A stretch of DNA of 64,000 nt, taken from the NCBI GenBank assembly GCA_016280725.1, contig JAEEHF010000036.1:1-64000 (forward strand). The letters run 5' to 3'. Of the stretch, positions 1 to 10,900 are shown piece by piece (position 1 is the stretch's first letter; every line of letters begins with the position of its first letter). The notes beneath the pieces are model-generated. The model saw nothing but the letters and a program-made list of their open reading frames with translations, was not told where the DNA came from and ran no database searches. This stretch comes from Bacillota bacterium. GTDB taxonomy: Bacteria > Bacillota > Clostridia > TANB77 > UBA1234. Made by a program: the position numbers and the translations under genes.

Positions 1-31
1 CGCTAAAAAGATATACATACTTTTTGCTCAT
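1..31 (-). CDS. ppdK: Probable pyruvate, phosphate dikinase, 5' end only
   Basis: Only the first ten codons are inside the window. They follow a perfect AAGGAGG ribosome binding site 8 bases upstream of ATG. The readable start, MSKKYVYLFS, matches the typical N-terminus of pyruvate phosphate dikinase (M-x-KKYVYLF-x-EG). That enzyme interconverts pyruvate, ATP and Pi with PEP, AMP and PPi in the cytosol and is common in Clostridia. The identification rests on this short match alone, so it is tentative. A promoter and a GC-rich leader precede it. Confidence 0.5.
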   Translation of the reverse strand, partial: MSKKYVYLFS

Positions 32-139
32 TTAAATTTCCTCCTTGTTTTTTAAAGTGGTACGAACCTACGATCCTAAGCCGAGTGAACGCACCCTATA
101 ACAACGTTTTTATTATATCAATTTATGTAAAAAATACAA
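32..139 (-). promoter_or_regulatory. Promoter and GC-rich leader of the probable ppdK
   Basis: On the minus strand there is a -35 TTGTAT (139-134), a 16-base spacer and a -10 TATAAT (117-112). The predicted leader is about 74 nt. Its middle (about 60-106) is clearly GC-richer than the surroundings and contains GGATCG...CGTACC, which can form part of a stem. No known riboswitch motif was recognised. Confidence 0.55.
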
Positions 140-162
140 TAAGAAACCCCTTAAAGTCACGA

Positions 163-202
163 AAAAAGCACAATTTACAAAATTATGTAAATTGTGCTTT
201 TT
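163..202 (-). terminator. Rho-independent terminator of the SLH surface gene
   Basis: A 16-bp perfect stem (AAAAAGCACAATTTAC and its complement) with an 8-base loop, followed on the minus strand by a T-run. It begins 15 bases after the stop codon of the SLH gene. Confidence 0.9.
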
Positions 203-216
203 ATTATTTATGTATA

Positions 217-3200
217 CTATGGACGAGGCGTTGTTTTTGTACGAACTAAGTATTGTGTATGAACATATGCATCTATCAATGAACCATTGAGATTATACTT
301 TATGCATGTAAATGTATCATTATAACTTACAACTTTGACAATGTTTTCTCTATCATTATTACCATGTAGATATCCAATTGGAGTTTCATCATCATTTGGA
401 TTTCTTCTAACTCCCAATGTATCGCATGTAATCAAAGCATATTCATTTGCTCCTGCATTAGTAAAATTGCCTCCTTGATTTGTAGATGATTGTGTAGTAA
501 CATTTCCTACATTTACTTTAATATAGCCAACTTTACCAGAGTATCTAACTGTAATCGTAGCAGTTCCATTTTTATTTCCTGCTTGAATATAGTCTCCATT
601 AACTGTAGCAATACTTGTATCTGAACTTGTGAATGTGCAAGATGACTTGCTGACCGGCGTTGAATTATAATTTACTACCCAGTTTGAAGTCTTATACCCT
701 GGTGTTAAAGTAACACTATCAGTACAAGTTAGTCCATTTTGTGTGGTATTTAATGATGATGAAAATGGTGGTGTAGCAGTACTTGGTCCAGAATAAATAC
801 CAACATTAACAACCATATAAACTACCTCACCTGCGTAAGATATAGTAATTGTAGCAAGTCCTTGTGTGCTTCCTGCTTGAAGTTTTTCTCCATCAATTGT
901 AGCAATACTGCTATTTGAAGTAACAAATTTACAAGAAGATTTATTTACTGTAGCTCCATTGTAGTAAACATACCAATGCGTTGAATAACGTCCAGGAGAT
1001 AAATTTACACTACTTGTACAAGATAATTTATTACTTGTATATAATGGAGTAGTATTTGTATTTGAAGGTGAATCAGTTGTACTAAGTGCATTCGTTGGTG
1101 TTTGTGTACTTGAACTATTAAAATCACCTACATTTACCAAAATTGTTGTTGTCTTTCCTGCGTATGAAATAGAGATTATTGTAAGTCCTTTCTTTTGTCC
1201 AGCTATTATCTTATCTCCATCTCTGTATGCTACGCTTGGATCAGAACTATTATATGTGCAAGAGCTCTTACTTACATCTCTTCCATTATACTTAATTTCC
1301 CAGTTAGTTGTATAACGTCCCGGTGAAAGATTTATACTACTTGTACTAGTTAATACTCCTCCTGTTACTCTTGGAGTTGTAGTAGCTGTTGTAGGTTGAT
1401 CACTAAGTCTAGATAAGTATGTCTTATGAACATAACCTGTTGTCTCAGCTCCCTTATAGGTGTATTCTATTCCAGCAAAATTTTCAGAAATAGAAACTAC
1501 AGTAACAATCTTTTCATTATCATTGTTTCCATGTAAATATCCAACTGCATTCTCAGCATCATCTGGTTTAAGCCTTACTGCTAATGTATTACAAGTAATC
1601 AAGTGCTTTGTCGGAGTAGTTAAATAAACCATAGTCTCAAGTTTTGATGCTGGCTTTTGTGTGTTTGTAGGTCTAGGTGTAGGTGTTGCCGTAGGTGCTG
1701 TCGTTGGTGAAACAACATGTGAAGATGATGTTGTGTTAGGCACTGCAGTATTTGGAATACTTGTTGGTGAAACAGGACTATTTGTCACAACAGGAGTAGA
1801 AGTAGTAATAGGTCTAGTTGTGTTTGGTCTAGCAGTAATTGTTTGTGTATTTACTGTTGCAACATGACTTCCTAGTAACATCATTTGAGCCTTTCCATCC
1901 GATAAGCTTACCCATAATGAAACTTTATTAACATATGGTAAAATTGCCGAGTTAAGGATATCTGATCCTCTAAATGTATATGATGTTCTTGTATTATCAG
2001 CATATACCAAATAACCTGATGTTGGTATAGCATAAGATAAATCTCTATTATCTAATAATCTTAAATTATATCCAATGGTAACGTTTTCATTACCAGTTAG
2101 TTTTCTACTAAGATTAACAACAAATTCACTATCAAGTTTTAAAACTTGAGGAAAATTAGTATTGTATGCAAGAGCAATAAATGCTGGTTTATTAGTTACT
2201 TCTGCTCCATAAGGAATCATTTTTATACTTAATCCATCAATGCTGTATGTTCCTGAAGAATTAGTTACCTCCCCATATAGTTCAACTAGTTTAATTTTCT
2301 CCCATGAATCTCTATTCTTTAGTATGTCAGATCCTAGTATTGTAAATGTACTTGATGCACTATTTGATACTAAAGTACCAGATAACGTTCCAACGCTATT
2401 ATCTAATCTTTCTCCTGGCAATGTAAGTAATTCATTTTTTGTAGCTCTCCACTTAATGTTTACTTTCTCACTAGCCGAAAGAGCTCTACTTAACTTAACA
2501 GTAATTACACTATCGTTTTTAAGTACATTAGGGAAAGCAACTGTTGCTCTAAGACCAATATAACTTCCAGAAGGTGTTCTTGTTGGAGTAATAATACCAT
2601 TACTTGAAACAAATGCCTTAAATGTTCCTAAGTTTTTCGCAATCTTTCCATCACTTACAGAAACATAGAAAGTTACATCAGAAACGAGCATCCAAGTAGA
2701 TGAGTTTTTAATAATGTCAGAACCTTTAAATGCATAAGTAGTCTTTGTATTATCTGCAAAAATCAAATCGCCTTGTGGTGGAATTCCTTTTATAGCTCCA
2801 TTACCGTCAAGTGATTTCCAATTTGAAGTATAGTAAATTGTAACATTTTCATTACCAATCAAAGGTCTAGAAAGTTTAAAATCAAATGTAGAATTTTCTG
2901 TTAGTGTAGCTGGAACAGAAGCAACTACAGATAAGTTTTGAATTGTATCCTGTGATAAAGAACTGCTACCATAAGGAATAGATTTGTAGTTTCCTGTTAA
3001 CTTAACATCATAAGCACTTGTATTACCTTTAGAAACAGTTACCGTTATTCTAACTTCGCTAAATCTTTCCCAGCTTGATGTATTCTTTAAAATATTTAGA
3101 CCAGAAAGTGTATATGATGATTGCTTACCATTATCTACTAATGAACCATTAAAGAAAGACTCATCAGCACGTGCCTGACCCGGATTAGTTATTAATGAAT

Positions 3201-4020
3201 TTCTCGATGCAACCCAGTTAATGTCAACAACTTCATCTCTATCTAGTTCTCTACTCAATTTAACAGTAATTATGCTACTATTTTCTAATACTCTTGGCAT
3301 TTCTACAACTGCTGTTACGTCTGAAATAGGATTTTGAGGCAAATCAGGAGAAGGAATCTTTTGTGGTGTAGCCGTTGGATGATTTGGATTAATAATCTTA
3401 TTTCTTAATTCATATGCATTCGCAATTAATTGAGCAACTTGAGCCCTTGTTAAGCTTTCTTGTGGTCTAAATGTTCCATCTTCAAATCCTCTGATTAATT
3501 CATGCTCATATGCAATAGCAACATACTTTCTAAAGCCTTCTGATATTTGCATATAGTCTTTAAATCTTGTAATAGAATCAACCTTAAATTTTTCATTTTG
3601 TAATCCGAAAGCAGCAACTAAAGCCGCCGCAATATCTTCTCTTACAGCATATTCATCTGGAAAATAATATAGTTCTCCTCCAACATCAAATCCAGATAAA
3701 AATCTACTGGCTTTGTCAACATACTGTTTTGCCCAATGATTTGCAGGAACATCTCTAAATCTAATAATTCCATACGAAGAATCATCTGGAACACTTAATG
3801 ATGTAACCAATATTTTTGCAAACTCAGCTCTAGTAACCTTATTATTAGGTTTAAATGTCCCATCAGGATATCCATTAAGCACTCCTGCCTGATACATTTG
3901 AGTAACCGAATTAAATGCCCAATGGTTAGATGGCACATCATTAAAAGCAGCAGCACTAGCCGTGGATACTACTATAAAGCATTGAATCAACGCGATGCAT
4001 AAAACAAATAATCTTTTCAT
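217..4020 (-). CDS. Large SLH-domain surface protein with Ig-like and SH3-like repeats
   Basis: Secreted cell-surface protein of 1267 aa. A signal peptide (about residues 1-24, ending ASA) is followed by three SLH domains (about 25-205), e.g. NGYPDGTFKPNNKVTRAEF and GFEDGTFRPQESLTRAQV, which bind pyruvylated secondary wall polymer. Next come four related modules of about 110-120 aa built around VxLSRxLxxxExVxI. A Pro/Thr linker follows, then an SH3-like module (ITCNTLAVRLKPDD), three Ig-like BIG2-type repeats beginning LSPG-x-Y, and a second SH3-like module at the C-terminus. The start has AAGGAGG upstream. It lies 31 bases after the next surface gene and probably shares its transcript. No enzymatic domain was seen, so the role is inferred as structural or adhesive. 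Confidence 0.85.
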   Translation of the reverse strand: MKRLFVLCIALIQCFIVVSTASAAAFNDVPSNHWAFNSVTQMYQAGVLNGYPDGTFKPNNKVTRAEFAKILVTSLSVPDDSSYGIIRFRDVPANHWAKQYVDKASRFLSGFDVGGELYYFPDEYAVREDIAAALVAAFGLQNEKFKVDSITRFKDYMQISEGFRKYVAIAYEHELIRGFEDGTFRPQESLTRAQVAQLIANAYELRNKIINPNHPTATPQKIPSPDLPQNPISDVTAVVEMPRVLENSSIITVKLSRELDRDEVVDINWVASRNSLITNPGQARADESFFNGSLVDNGKQSSYTLSGLNILKNTSSWERFSEVRITVTVSKGNTSAYDVKLTGNYKSIPYGSSSLSQDTIQNLSVVASVPATLTENSTFDFKLSRPLIGNENVTIYYTSNWKSLDGNGAIKGIPPQGDLIFADNTKTTYAFKGSDIIKNSSTWMLVSDVTFYVSVSDGKIAKNLGTFKAFVSSNGIITPTRTPSGSYIGLRATVAFPNVLKNDSVITVKLSRALSASEKVNIKWRATKNELLTLPGERLDNSVGTLSGTLVSNSASSTFTILGSDILKNRDSWEKIKLVELYGEVTNSSGTYSIDGLSIKMIPYGAEVTNKPAFIALAYNTNFPQVLKLDSEFVVNLSRKLTGNENVTIGYNLRLLDNRDLSYAIPTSGYLVYADNTRTSYTFRGSDILNSAILPYVNKVSLWVSLSDGKAQMMLLGSHVATVNTQTITARPNTTRPITTSTPVVTNSPVSPTSIPNTAVPNTTSSSHVVSPTTAPTATPTPRPTNTQKPASKLETMVYLTTPTKHLITCNTLAVRLKPDDAENAVGYLHGNNDNEKIVTVVSISENFAGIEYTYKGAETTGYVHKTYLSRLSDQPTTATTTPRVTGGVLTSTSSINLSPGRYTTNWEIKYNGRDVSKSSCTYNSSDPSVAYRDGDKIIAGQKKGLTIISISYAGKTTTILVNVGDFNSSSTQTPTNALSTTDSPSNTNTTPLYTSNKLSCTSSVNLSPGRYSTHWYVYYNGATVNKSSCKFVTSNSSIATIDGEKLQAGSTQGLATITISYAGEVVYMVVNVGIYSGPSTATPPFSSSLNTTQNGLTCTDSVTLTPGYKTSNWVVNYNSTPVSKSSCTFTSSDTSIATVNGDYIQAGNKNGTATITVRYSGKVGYIKVNVGNVTTQSSTNQGGNFTNAGANEYALITCDTLGVRRNPNDDETPIGYLHGNNDRENIVKVVSYNDTFTCIKYNLNGSLIDAYVHTQYLVRTKTTPRP

Positions 4021-4051
4021 TTTACCCTCCTTAATTATTTATAAAACATAA

Positions 4052-7000
4052 TTAATTATTTACAAAAGTAACAGTACTATTATTAGCAGAATCCTTAAGC
4101 ATTAAGAAAATAGTTTTATCTCCATCACCTTCAGATAATGAATATCCATTAACATTAGCTTGGAATGGAACCCAGTTCACATCAGCTGCTGTTCTTGCAT
4201 TTTCATTAGTTAATGCCATATAAGAAATATCCGATTCTGCATCAATGGCGTGTATCTCTAAGTCAACGATACGATTAGAAACATATTCTTTTCCATCTTT
4301 TTCTCTTGTATCTTTAACAATTATATAACCTACTGGAGCTTGAGTATCATTAATTAATCCATAATCGACTAATATAGTTGTTTCATTAGTAGAAGCCGAG
4401 TAGTTTGTTGAAGCAGGAACGTTAAGAGTAATTGTTGTTGTACCAGACTTAACACCTGTTATTGTAATAGTACCTGCATTTGTACTATTTGAATTTGAAC
4501 ATGTCGCAATTGTTGAATCATATCCTGAAATTGTTGTATTAACATTCTCGCCATCATAAGTATATGAAATAGTTTTTGTTTCGCCAATATCTATTGCAAT
4601 ACTAATATCCATAGCTATGCTTCTATTTGCTTTAGCAATAGTTAATGTTGCATAATCAAGTGATGCGTTAGAAGCAGATTTAGATGTTGCTGAAGTATAG
4701 TTTCTGTCTTCAGCTATAGTTGCAACTACATAATATGTCAATGCGTTTTTAGGTGCTCCACCAGCTGCTTCTGCGGCTCCACCTGAAGCCGAAGTACTTG
4801 TTTTTGTATTTGTAGTAGCATTAGTATAAGCAGTATAGTAAGTATATGTAATAGCACCTGTAGAAATATCTCCGTCTTTAACTCCTGTAACAATAGCAGG
4901 ATTAATCCTAATATAGTTGCCATTATAAGTTGCATTTTTATTTGTTACTCTAACACTTGGTGTTGCTTTATTAATTGTGATTGTAGCTGGTGAAGATGTA
5001 GCCGCGCTATAATTATCATCTGCATCTACATGTGCTACAACATAATATGTTCCAGCATATAAAGGAGCAGAACCTTCGCCATTTGAACCAGAATTAGAAA
5101 CATTCGTTTTAGTAGTACACGAACTATCAACATAATAGGTATATGTAGGTATGCTAGTTGATCCTGTTACAACTGCATTATTAGATACTACATAAGAACC
5201 ATTGTATGTTTGTGTTTTTCCCGAAAGTGTAATAGTAGTATTTTGTAAGGTTTTTATGCCAAGGTAAGCTGTTTTAAGACTTCCTTCTGCACCTGTCATG
5301 ACAGAATATCCTGGTTCAGTTGCAGTAGGATTATTTGCAACTCCAGCTATTCCACCTTTGAATATTCCATCAAAGAATCTATAATTTATTGCCGAAATAC
5401 CATGTGAACTACCAGAAATAATAGGACTAGTTGTTGAAACTGGAGTACCTTGAGTACCAACAACAATAAATGCTGAACTATCTGAATGAATACCATAACC
5501 CGAACTAGAATTGATATTTCCACCAATAATCGTTACAGTTCCAGTCGCAGTTGAATCTACAGTAATTGCATCACCATTTGAACTAGAAATTGTTCCACTA
5601 TTAATTGTAGTAACACCAGAACCAGAAACATTTAATGCATGCTCTGCGCCTGAAATCGTTGCGTTAGAAATTGTTAAACTTCCACTTCCGGCAGTTGTAA
5701 TACCACTCGTACTACCAGAGATATTACCAGCAGTAATAGTAATGTTTCCGCTTCCTCTATTATAAATTGCATTCGAAGAAGTAGAAGTAATAGTTGCACT
5801 AGCACCACTAATACTTAAAGTAGAACTTGGAACAACACTAGAAACACCATCGATGTTAATAGCATTTCCTTGAGATGTTATTGTTCCAGCAGTTATATTA
5901 ATTGAACCTGTAGGTACATCTGAAGAACTGCTTCCATATGCATGAATTGCAACAGCAGTATTTTTACCAGTAGAACTAATTGTACCTCCTGATACTGTAA
6001 GGGCACAATTTTTAGTTAATGCAATTGCTCTAGGGATTCCTGCTGAAGTTAATCCTGATTTAACATTGGCTGTAATAGTTCCTCCACTAACATTAATAGT
6101 ACCTGCAGAACCAAATACTGTATGCCAATTTCCTGATGTCACACCTTCATGTAATAATGATCCACCCGAAATATTCAAAGAACCTGCATCATTTTTTACA
6201 AGATACGCAAGAGAGTTTGATGTTGAATTCTTAAGAACACCGGTACCAGTTATTGTTAGCGTTCCTCCATTGTTGGTAATAGGATTTGTCGTTTTTGTTA
6301 ATGTTTTATTATTTAATTTTATAGTGACATTTTTACCAGAAGCAATTGTACAAGGTGACGAATCAGTACAATTACTTTGAACTACGATTGTGCCGTTAGA
6401 AGAAATAGCTGAAACTGCTAATTCTAATGTAGTATATATAGCACCCGTTTCTTCAATCATAAAGTTACCAGCTTCAATTGTAAATGAAGAAGTAGCAATA
6501 ACTTCATTGTAATTTTGTGTTGCTGCAAAAGTAGCTTTTATAGTATAAGTTCCTCCCTCATTTGGGATTGTTGAAGAATACGTCGAGCCAGAACTTAATT
6601 TATATTCAAACGTAACATTAGATGTACCATTTGTAGTTGAGGTTACAACTGGAGCTGGTGGAGTATTGCCTAAAATCCATCCTTGCTGACTAACTGTACC
6701 AGAACCTTCAGCTTTGTTTATTACATATGACTTGCTTTGATTAGTCAATGAGTAGTTTGCTTCACTACCTCCTGTAACACTCGAAATTGATGCCGTAGCA
6801 GTATAGCTACCAGCATTGGTTGCTTTTGTAACATCAAGATTTATTGTCTGTCCAGCAACACCAGAATTACAAGTAGCAGTAGGTGCTTGAGCTGTTCCAT
6901 TATAAGTCAAATTTGTATTTGCTCCCCATGTAATTGTAATTGGTTTAGGACTAATGGTCCATGTAAATGTATATGGGTCAGTAGAATTATCACTCCATTT

Positions 7001-7756
7001 ATAACCTGTACTAAGTGTAGCAGTTGCATTATATGTTCCTGCGTTAGTACCAGATGTAGTTCCACTTAGTGTATATCCTGTTTGAGCTTGAATAGATTGA
7101 GGTTGACCAGTATATGCTCTATTAGGATATGAAGGTCGTTCTATTAGTTCAAATTCATTTTGAACTATTACTCTTAATCTAAATGTTTTTGTTGAAGTAA
7201 CAGTAGTATTGTTTGGATATTCACCCTGAACTGTATGCTGAATTGATGTGATAGTTACGATCGTATTTCCTACTGCTAGGCCTCGAATTTGAATTGATGA
7301 ACTAGTTGTAGATACAGCAGAGCAAATTGTATTATCTGCAATATTTGTATTTACAACATTTTCATATAGCAAATTCGCAGGAATATTATATGTTTTAGTT
7401 TCACCAACATTAACAGTCATTGAAGGCATTGGTGTTGGCGTTGGCGAAGGTGTAGGCGTAGTGTTTCTGTAACCACAAACTGTACAAACGTCGCTAGAAT
7501 CATATGTGTGTGAAACTAATGCCGGAGTACTATTAACATGACAAACCGAACAATGCCATTTTGAAACATAGTGACCATTTGCATTAGGAGTTATTTCACT
7601 TCTATATACCCATGGATTATTAGCTATCCATGGAACACTTTTATTACAATGCCCGCACCAGCTATCGGCATATGATTTTTGATTATTAAATACAGCAAAA
7701 AATACTCCAAATAATAAAATCGGTAATATAAGCTTTTTAATGTATTCTTTTACCAT
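4052..7756 (-). CDS. Secreted repeat protein with MBG-like and beta-helix-like regions
   Basis: A 1234-aa protein with a signal peptide (about 1-30, ...KSYADS). Mature residues about 33-100 hold paired cysteines (CGHC, CSVC, CTVCGY) that look like a small metal-binding region, followed by a TPTPSPTPTP linker. Ig-like modules with MBG-type YNGT/YTG motifs follow. The central Ser/Thr/Gly-rich part (about 440-800) repeats a pattern such as SGGTI and SGSGVTTI, suggesting a right-handed beta-helix. More MBG-like and BIG-like modules follow. There is no SLH domain, LPXTG motif or C-terminal membrane segment, so attachment may depend on the adjacent SLH protein. Function unknown; adhesin-like by architecture. 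Confidence 0.8.
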   Translation of the reverse strand: MVKEYIKKLILPILLFGVFFAVFNNQKSYADSWCGHCNKSVPWIANNPWVYRSEITPNANGHYVSKWHCSVCHVNSTPALVSHTYDSSDVCTVCGYRNTTPTPSPTPTPMPSMTVNVGETKTYNIPANLLYENVVNTNIADNTICSAVSTTSSSIQIRGLAVGNTIVTITSIQHTVQGEYPNNTTVTSTKTFRLRVIVQNEFELIERPSYPNRAYTGQPQSIQAQTGYTLSGTTSGTNAGTYNATATLSTGYKWSDNSTDPYTFTWTISPKPITITWGANTNLTYNGTAQAPTATCNSGVAGQTINLDVTKATNAGSYTATASISSVTGGSEANYSLTNQSKSYVINKAEGSGTVSQQGWILGNTPPAPVVTSTTNGTSNVTFEYKLSSGSTYSSTIPNEGGTYTIKATFAATQNYNEVIATSSFTIEAGNFMIEETGAIYTTLELAVSAISSNGTIVVQSNCTDSSPCTIASGKNVTIKLNNKTLTKTTNPITNNGGTLTITGTGVLKNSTSNSLAYLVKNDAGSLNISGGSLLHEGVTSGNWHTVFGSAGTINVSGGTITANVKSGLTSAGIPRAIALTKNCALTVSGGTISSTGKNTAVAIHAYGSSSSDVPTGSINITAGTITSQGNAINIDGVSSVVPSSTLSISGASATITSTSSNAIYNRGSGNITITAGNISGSTSGITTAGSGSLTISNATISGAEHALNVSGSGVTTINSGTISSSNGDAITVDSTATGTVTIIGGNINSSSGYGIHSDSSAFIVVGTQGTPVSTTSPIISGSSHGISAINYRFFDGIFKGGIAGVANNPTATEPGYSVMTGAEGSLKTAYLGIKTLQNTTITLSGKTQTYNGSYVVSNNAVVTGSTSIPTYTYYVDSSCTTKTNVSNSGSNGEGSAPLYAGTYYVVAHVDADDNYSAATSSPATITINKATPSVRVTNKNATYNGNYIRINPAIVTGVKDGDISTGAITYTYYTAYTNATTNTKTSTSASGGAAEAAGGAPKNALTYYVVATIAEDRNYTSATSKSASNASLDYATLTIAKANRSIAMDISIAIDIGETKTISYTYDGENVNTTISGYDSTIATCSNSNSTNAGTITITGVKSGTTTITLNVPASTNYSASTNETTILVDYGLINDTQAPVGYIIVKDTREKDGKEYVSNRIVDLEIHAIDAESDISYMALTNENARTAADVNWVPFQANVNGYSLSEGDGDKTIFLMLKDSANNSTVTFVNN

Positions 7757-7881
7757 TTCAATTCTCCATTCAAAAATATAATCAACTGCATATATGCATA
7801 ATAAGTCAAAGTCTACATTCTCTAATATTATACCTTATTTAATAGGCTATAAAAACCATGTAACTAAAATGTAAAGGAAAA

Positions 7882-7918
7882 GACATAAAAAAAGTGCAAT
7901 AATGCACTTTTTTATGTC
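7882..7918 (-). terminator. Terminator directly after addB
   Basis: A long A/T-flanked hairpin, GACATAAAAAAAGTGCA with its complement around an ATAA loop, abuts the addB stop codon. The T-rich arm lies downstream on the minus strand. Confidence 0.85.
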
Positions 7919-10900
7919 CTATTCATTAATATTTTTTAGTACTTCTTCATCATTTAATTCATCAAAATGTCTATCTTTATTTCCAAGGCACTTGTCAAAT
8001 TTGCATATTTCTCGGTAATCGCAATATGAACAAGCCATTTGTCTTCCTTTTATGTTAAGCGGTTCGTTATTTATGTTACCTTTCAATATTTCTTTTGCAA
8101 TAGACCTTATTACATCATGAATTCTATTTTTAAGGTGACCAAAGTCTTTTGATGAAATAACCGGCATCTTTGAATAATTTCCCTCTTTAGAAATCTTTAA
8201 ATTCAAAATGTTAGATTCAAAGGATGTGCCTAGCTTGTCACTATTAAATTCGTTATCCATTGCTTCAATTAGTTTGACATTAGAAATTACAATTCCATTC
8301 ATCCTTAACGATTTTTTTATCTCATTTTCAATTTCTTCTTTAGAAATTCTCTTATTGCTTTTTAAAACAGGGTCATCTAGTTTTAGATAAAATGCACCCC
8401 CGAACTCAAGGCCATCAGAAGTAAAGACATCCGAATATGTAAGCAGTTGAAGCTGAATTCCGTAATACACATGTGATAACTTAATAGCTTTATTCGATGA
8501 TTTGTAGTCTATTATTCTAATATATTTTTTACCATCAACTGTAGTTTCATCAACTCTATCAATTTTGCCAAAAAGATATATCTTATCTTCTCCATTTAAA
8601 TCAATTACTAATTCAGGTAATTCTTTTCCTCTGCCAAATTCAACTTCGCTTCCAATAAGTCTAAAATTTCCAGACCTCATATGGAATACAATTAGCCAAA
8701 TCATATTTTTAACTAATTTTTTAAGTCTACTAGCTAAACTCTTCAATCGACCACTAGAACTAAAAATATCATATCTAAAATTTTCAAACGCTTCATCTGA
8801 AATCTTGTCGGCTATTATATCACATTCATCTTTTTCCAAAGTGTCTAAATCAATTTCATCTTCCAAAACTTTTTTTGAAAATCTTTCAATAACTTCGTGC
8901 AAAAGCGTTCCAACATCAGGGATCATAAGCTTATATACTTGCCTATCTTTAAGTTTTAAGCCATATCTCAAGTAAAATGAATATGGACAATTTGCAAATG
9001 ATTCTAAGCGAGAAACCGAAGTATATAATGAAGTGCCATAAAGTTTTTTCGATGATTTTTCAGATTGATTAGTTAACGAATTAGAAAAATAAAGTCCACT
9101 TTTTATTTCATTATATTTTTCATTTTGATTTGTCTCATACCATTTCTCGATTGTTCTCCATTTAGAATCAATTATTTCGCCGTCTTTTTCTTCTCTAAGT
9201 TTTTCATATAGTTCCCTAATAGTAGCTTTTGCGGAGTACACATCATTTACGTCATCCATTGAATTTATCGAAGGAAAAATCCTTTTTATATCATTTATTA
9301 TATGTGAACATCTAATAGTTTTTCCTTCAAGATCCGATGTTGAATATGATATAAAAAGACATTCCTTAGGTATAGAAAATGTTTTATATAAATTATACAT
9401 TTCTTGTTTTAATAACTTTGTAGTGGTTTTAGCAATTTCCACACCATATTGTAGCATTGTATCGCGTTCATCATCCGAAATAAAGCCCTCCGTACCAAAC
9501 GTTCTAGGAAAAGAACCTTCTTCCATACCGATAACAAACAAAATGGAAATATCGCTACTCCTTGTTCTTTCAGAATCTCCAATTACTACTTTATCAACCG
9601 TTGAAGGAATAACACCGATTTCTCTATTAGAAATTGCAATTCTAAATGCTTTAATAAATTTATCAAATGAAATGTACTCATCACCTATTACTTTTTCTAT
9701 GTCATCAAAAATAGCCATAAGCATATTCCATACTTGAGAGTATTCTTGTGCCATTCTAGTAAGTTCGAAATCTTCGGCTTTTTCAAATTTAGAAACAATT
9801 CTATAAATATTGTCGTATACCCCATTATCATAAAGAAATCTATAAAGTGATGTAACAATCTCACGTGCAGTTTTTTTGCCACTAAATCCAGCCTTAAAAA
9901 CCTTTATAGGTTCAACTATTCTATTTCTAATATCATTTATTTTTTCAAGTTCATCATCTGAATACGTGAAATCTTCTTCCCACTTCTTTCCCTTAATGCC
10001 CCATTTTAGGACATAGTTCTCAACCAAATCAATTTCAGTATCATCAGTTATATTTGACAAGCCAGTTTTCAGATATGAAAATACATCTTCATATTTGTAA
10101 TTGTTGTTCACAATTCTACAAAGTGAAACAACCAATATTATTATGGGCTCAAAAGAAAGCTGATTTTTGTCATCAAAAAAGAACGGTATATCATAAAGTG
10201 GAAATACCATTTTAATTATATTTTTATATTGTTCTAAGTCTCTTGTTATTAACTGGATGTTGTCATATCTGTACGAATTGGCAAGGCTCCTTATCTTTTT
10301 TGCAATATTAGTTATTTCTTCATATGCATTTGAAAAAGAGGAAACAAAAATATGAGTACATTCATTGGTGTATTCTTTTGGGAAAGGTTTCATAAAGTTT
10401 TCTTCTAGATGAGTAAGTTCTTCATTATGAAATCTTCTTGACTTTCCTAAACTAATATCATCCATATTGTCCGAGAAACTTTTGCCAAGTGCCTTTTCGC
10501 TTTTGTTTTTTTCAGATATATTTTTTAGTTTTTTCAAAACGTCATTATTAATTTCAAACAAATCATCATCGCTTGATGAAATAGAAATAGTAAGATCAGC
10601 GCATTTATCAAGTTCAGCAATTAATGCTAATTCCTGTGGGACAAACCCATCGAACTCATCAATCCAAATCTTTGCACCATTTAAAAAGCCAGCATCTATT
10701 TTTATCTGTTCTATTAGGAATGACAAAACATCATTTGTATCAATTGTTTCATTGCCAATAGCTTCCTCATATTTTGAGTAAATAAAAGCTAGATCATGGA
10801 TTTTCATGTTCAAATAATTATTATGAAAATCAATATTATTAATCATTTCAGGAATAATGTTATATCTCTTGAACTCTGAAATTTCATCAGCTACAGTATT

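Noticed and set aside
1661-1867. Plus-strand ORFs antisense to the surface genes (e.g. 1661, 2240, 5511, 6066)
   Set aside because: Shadows of repeat-rich coding sequence on the opposite strand, without ribosome binding sites.
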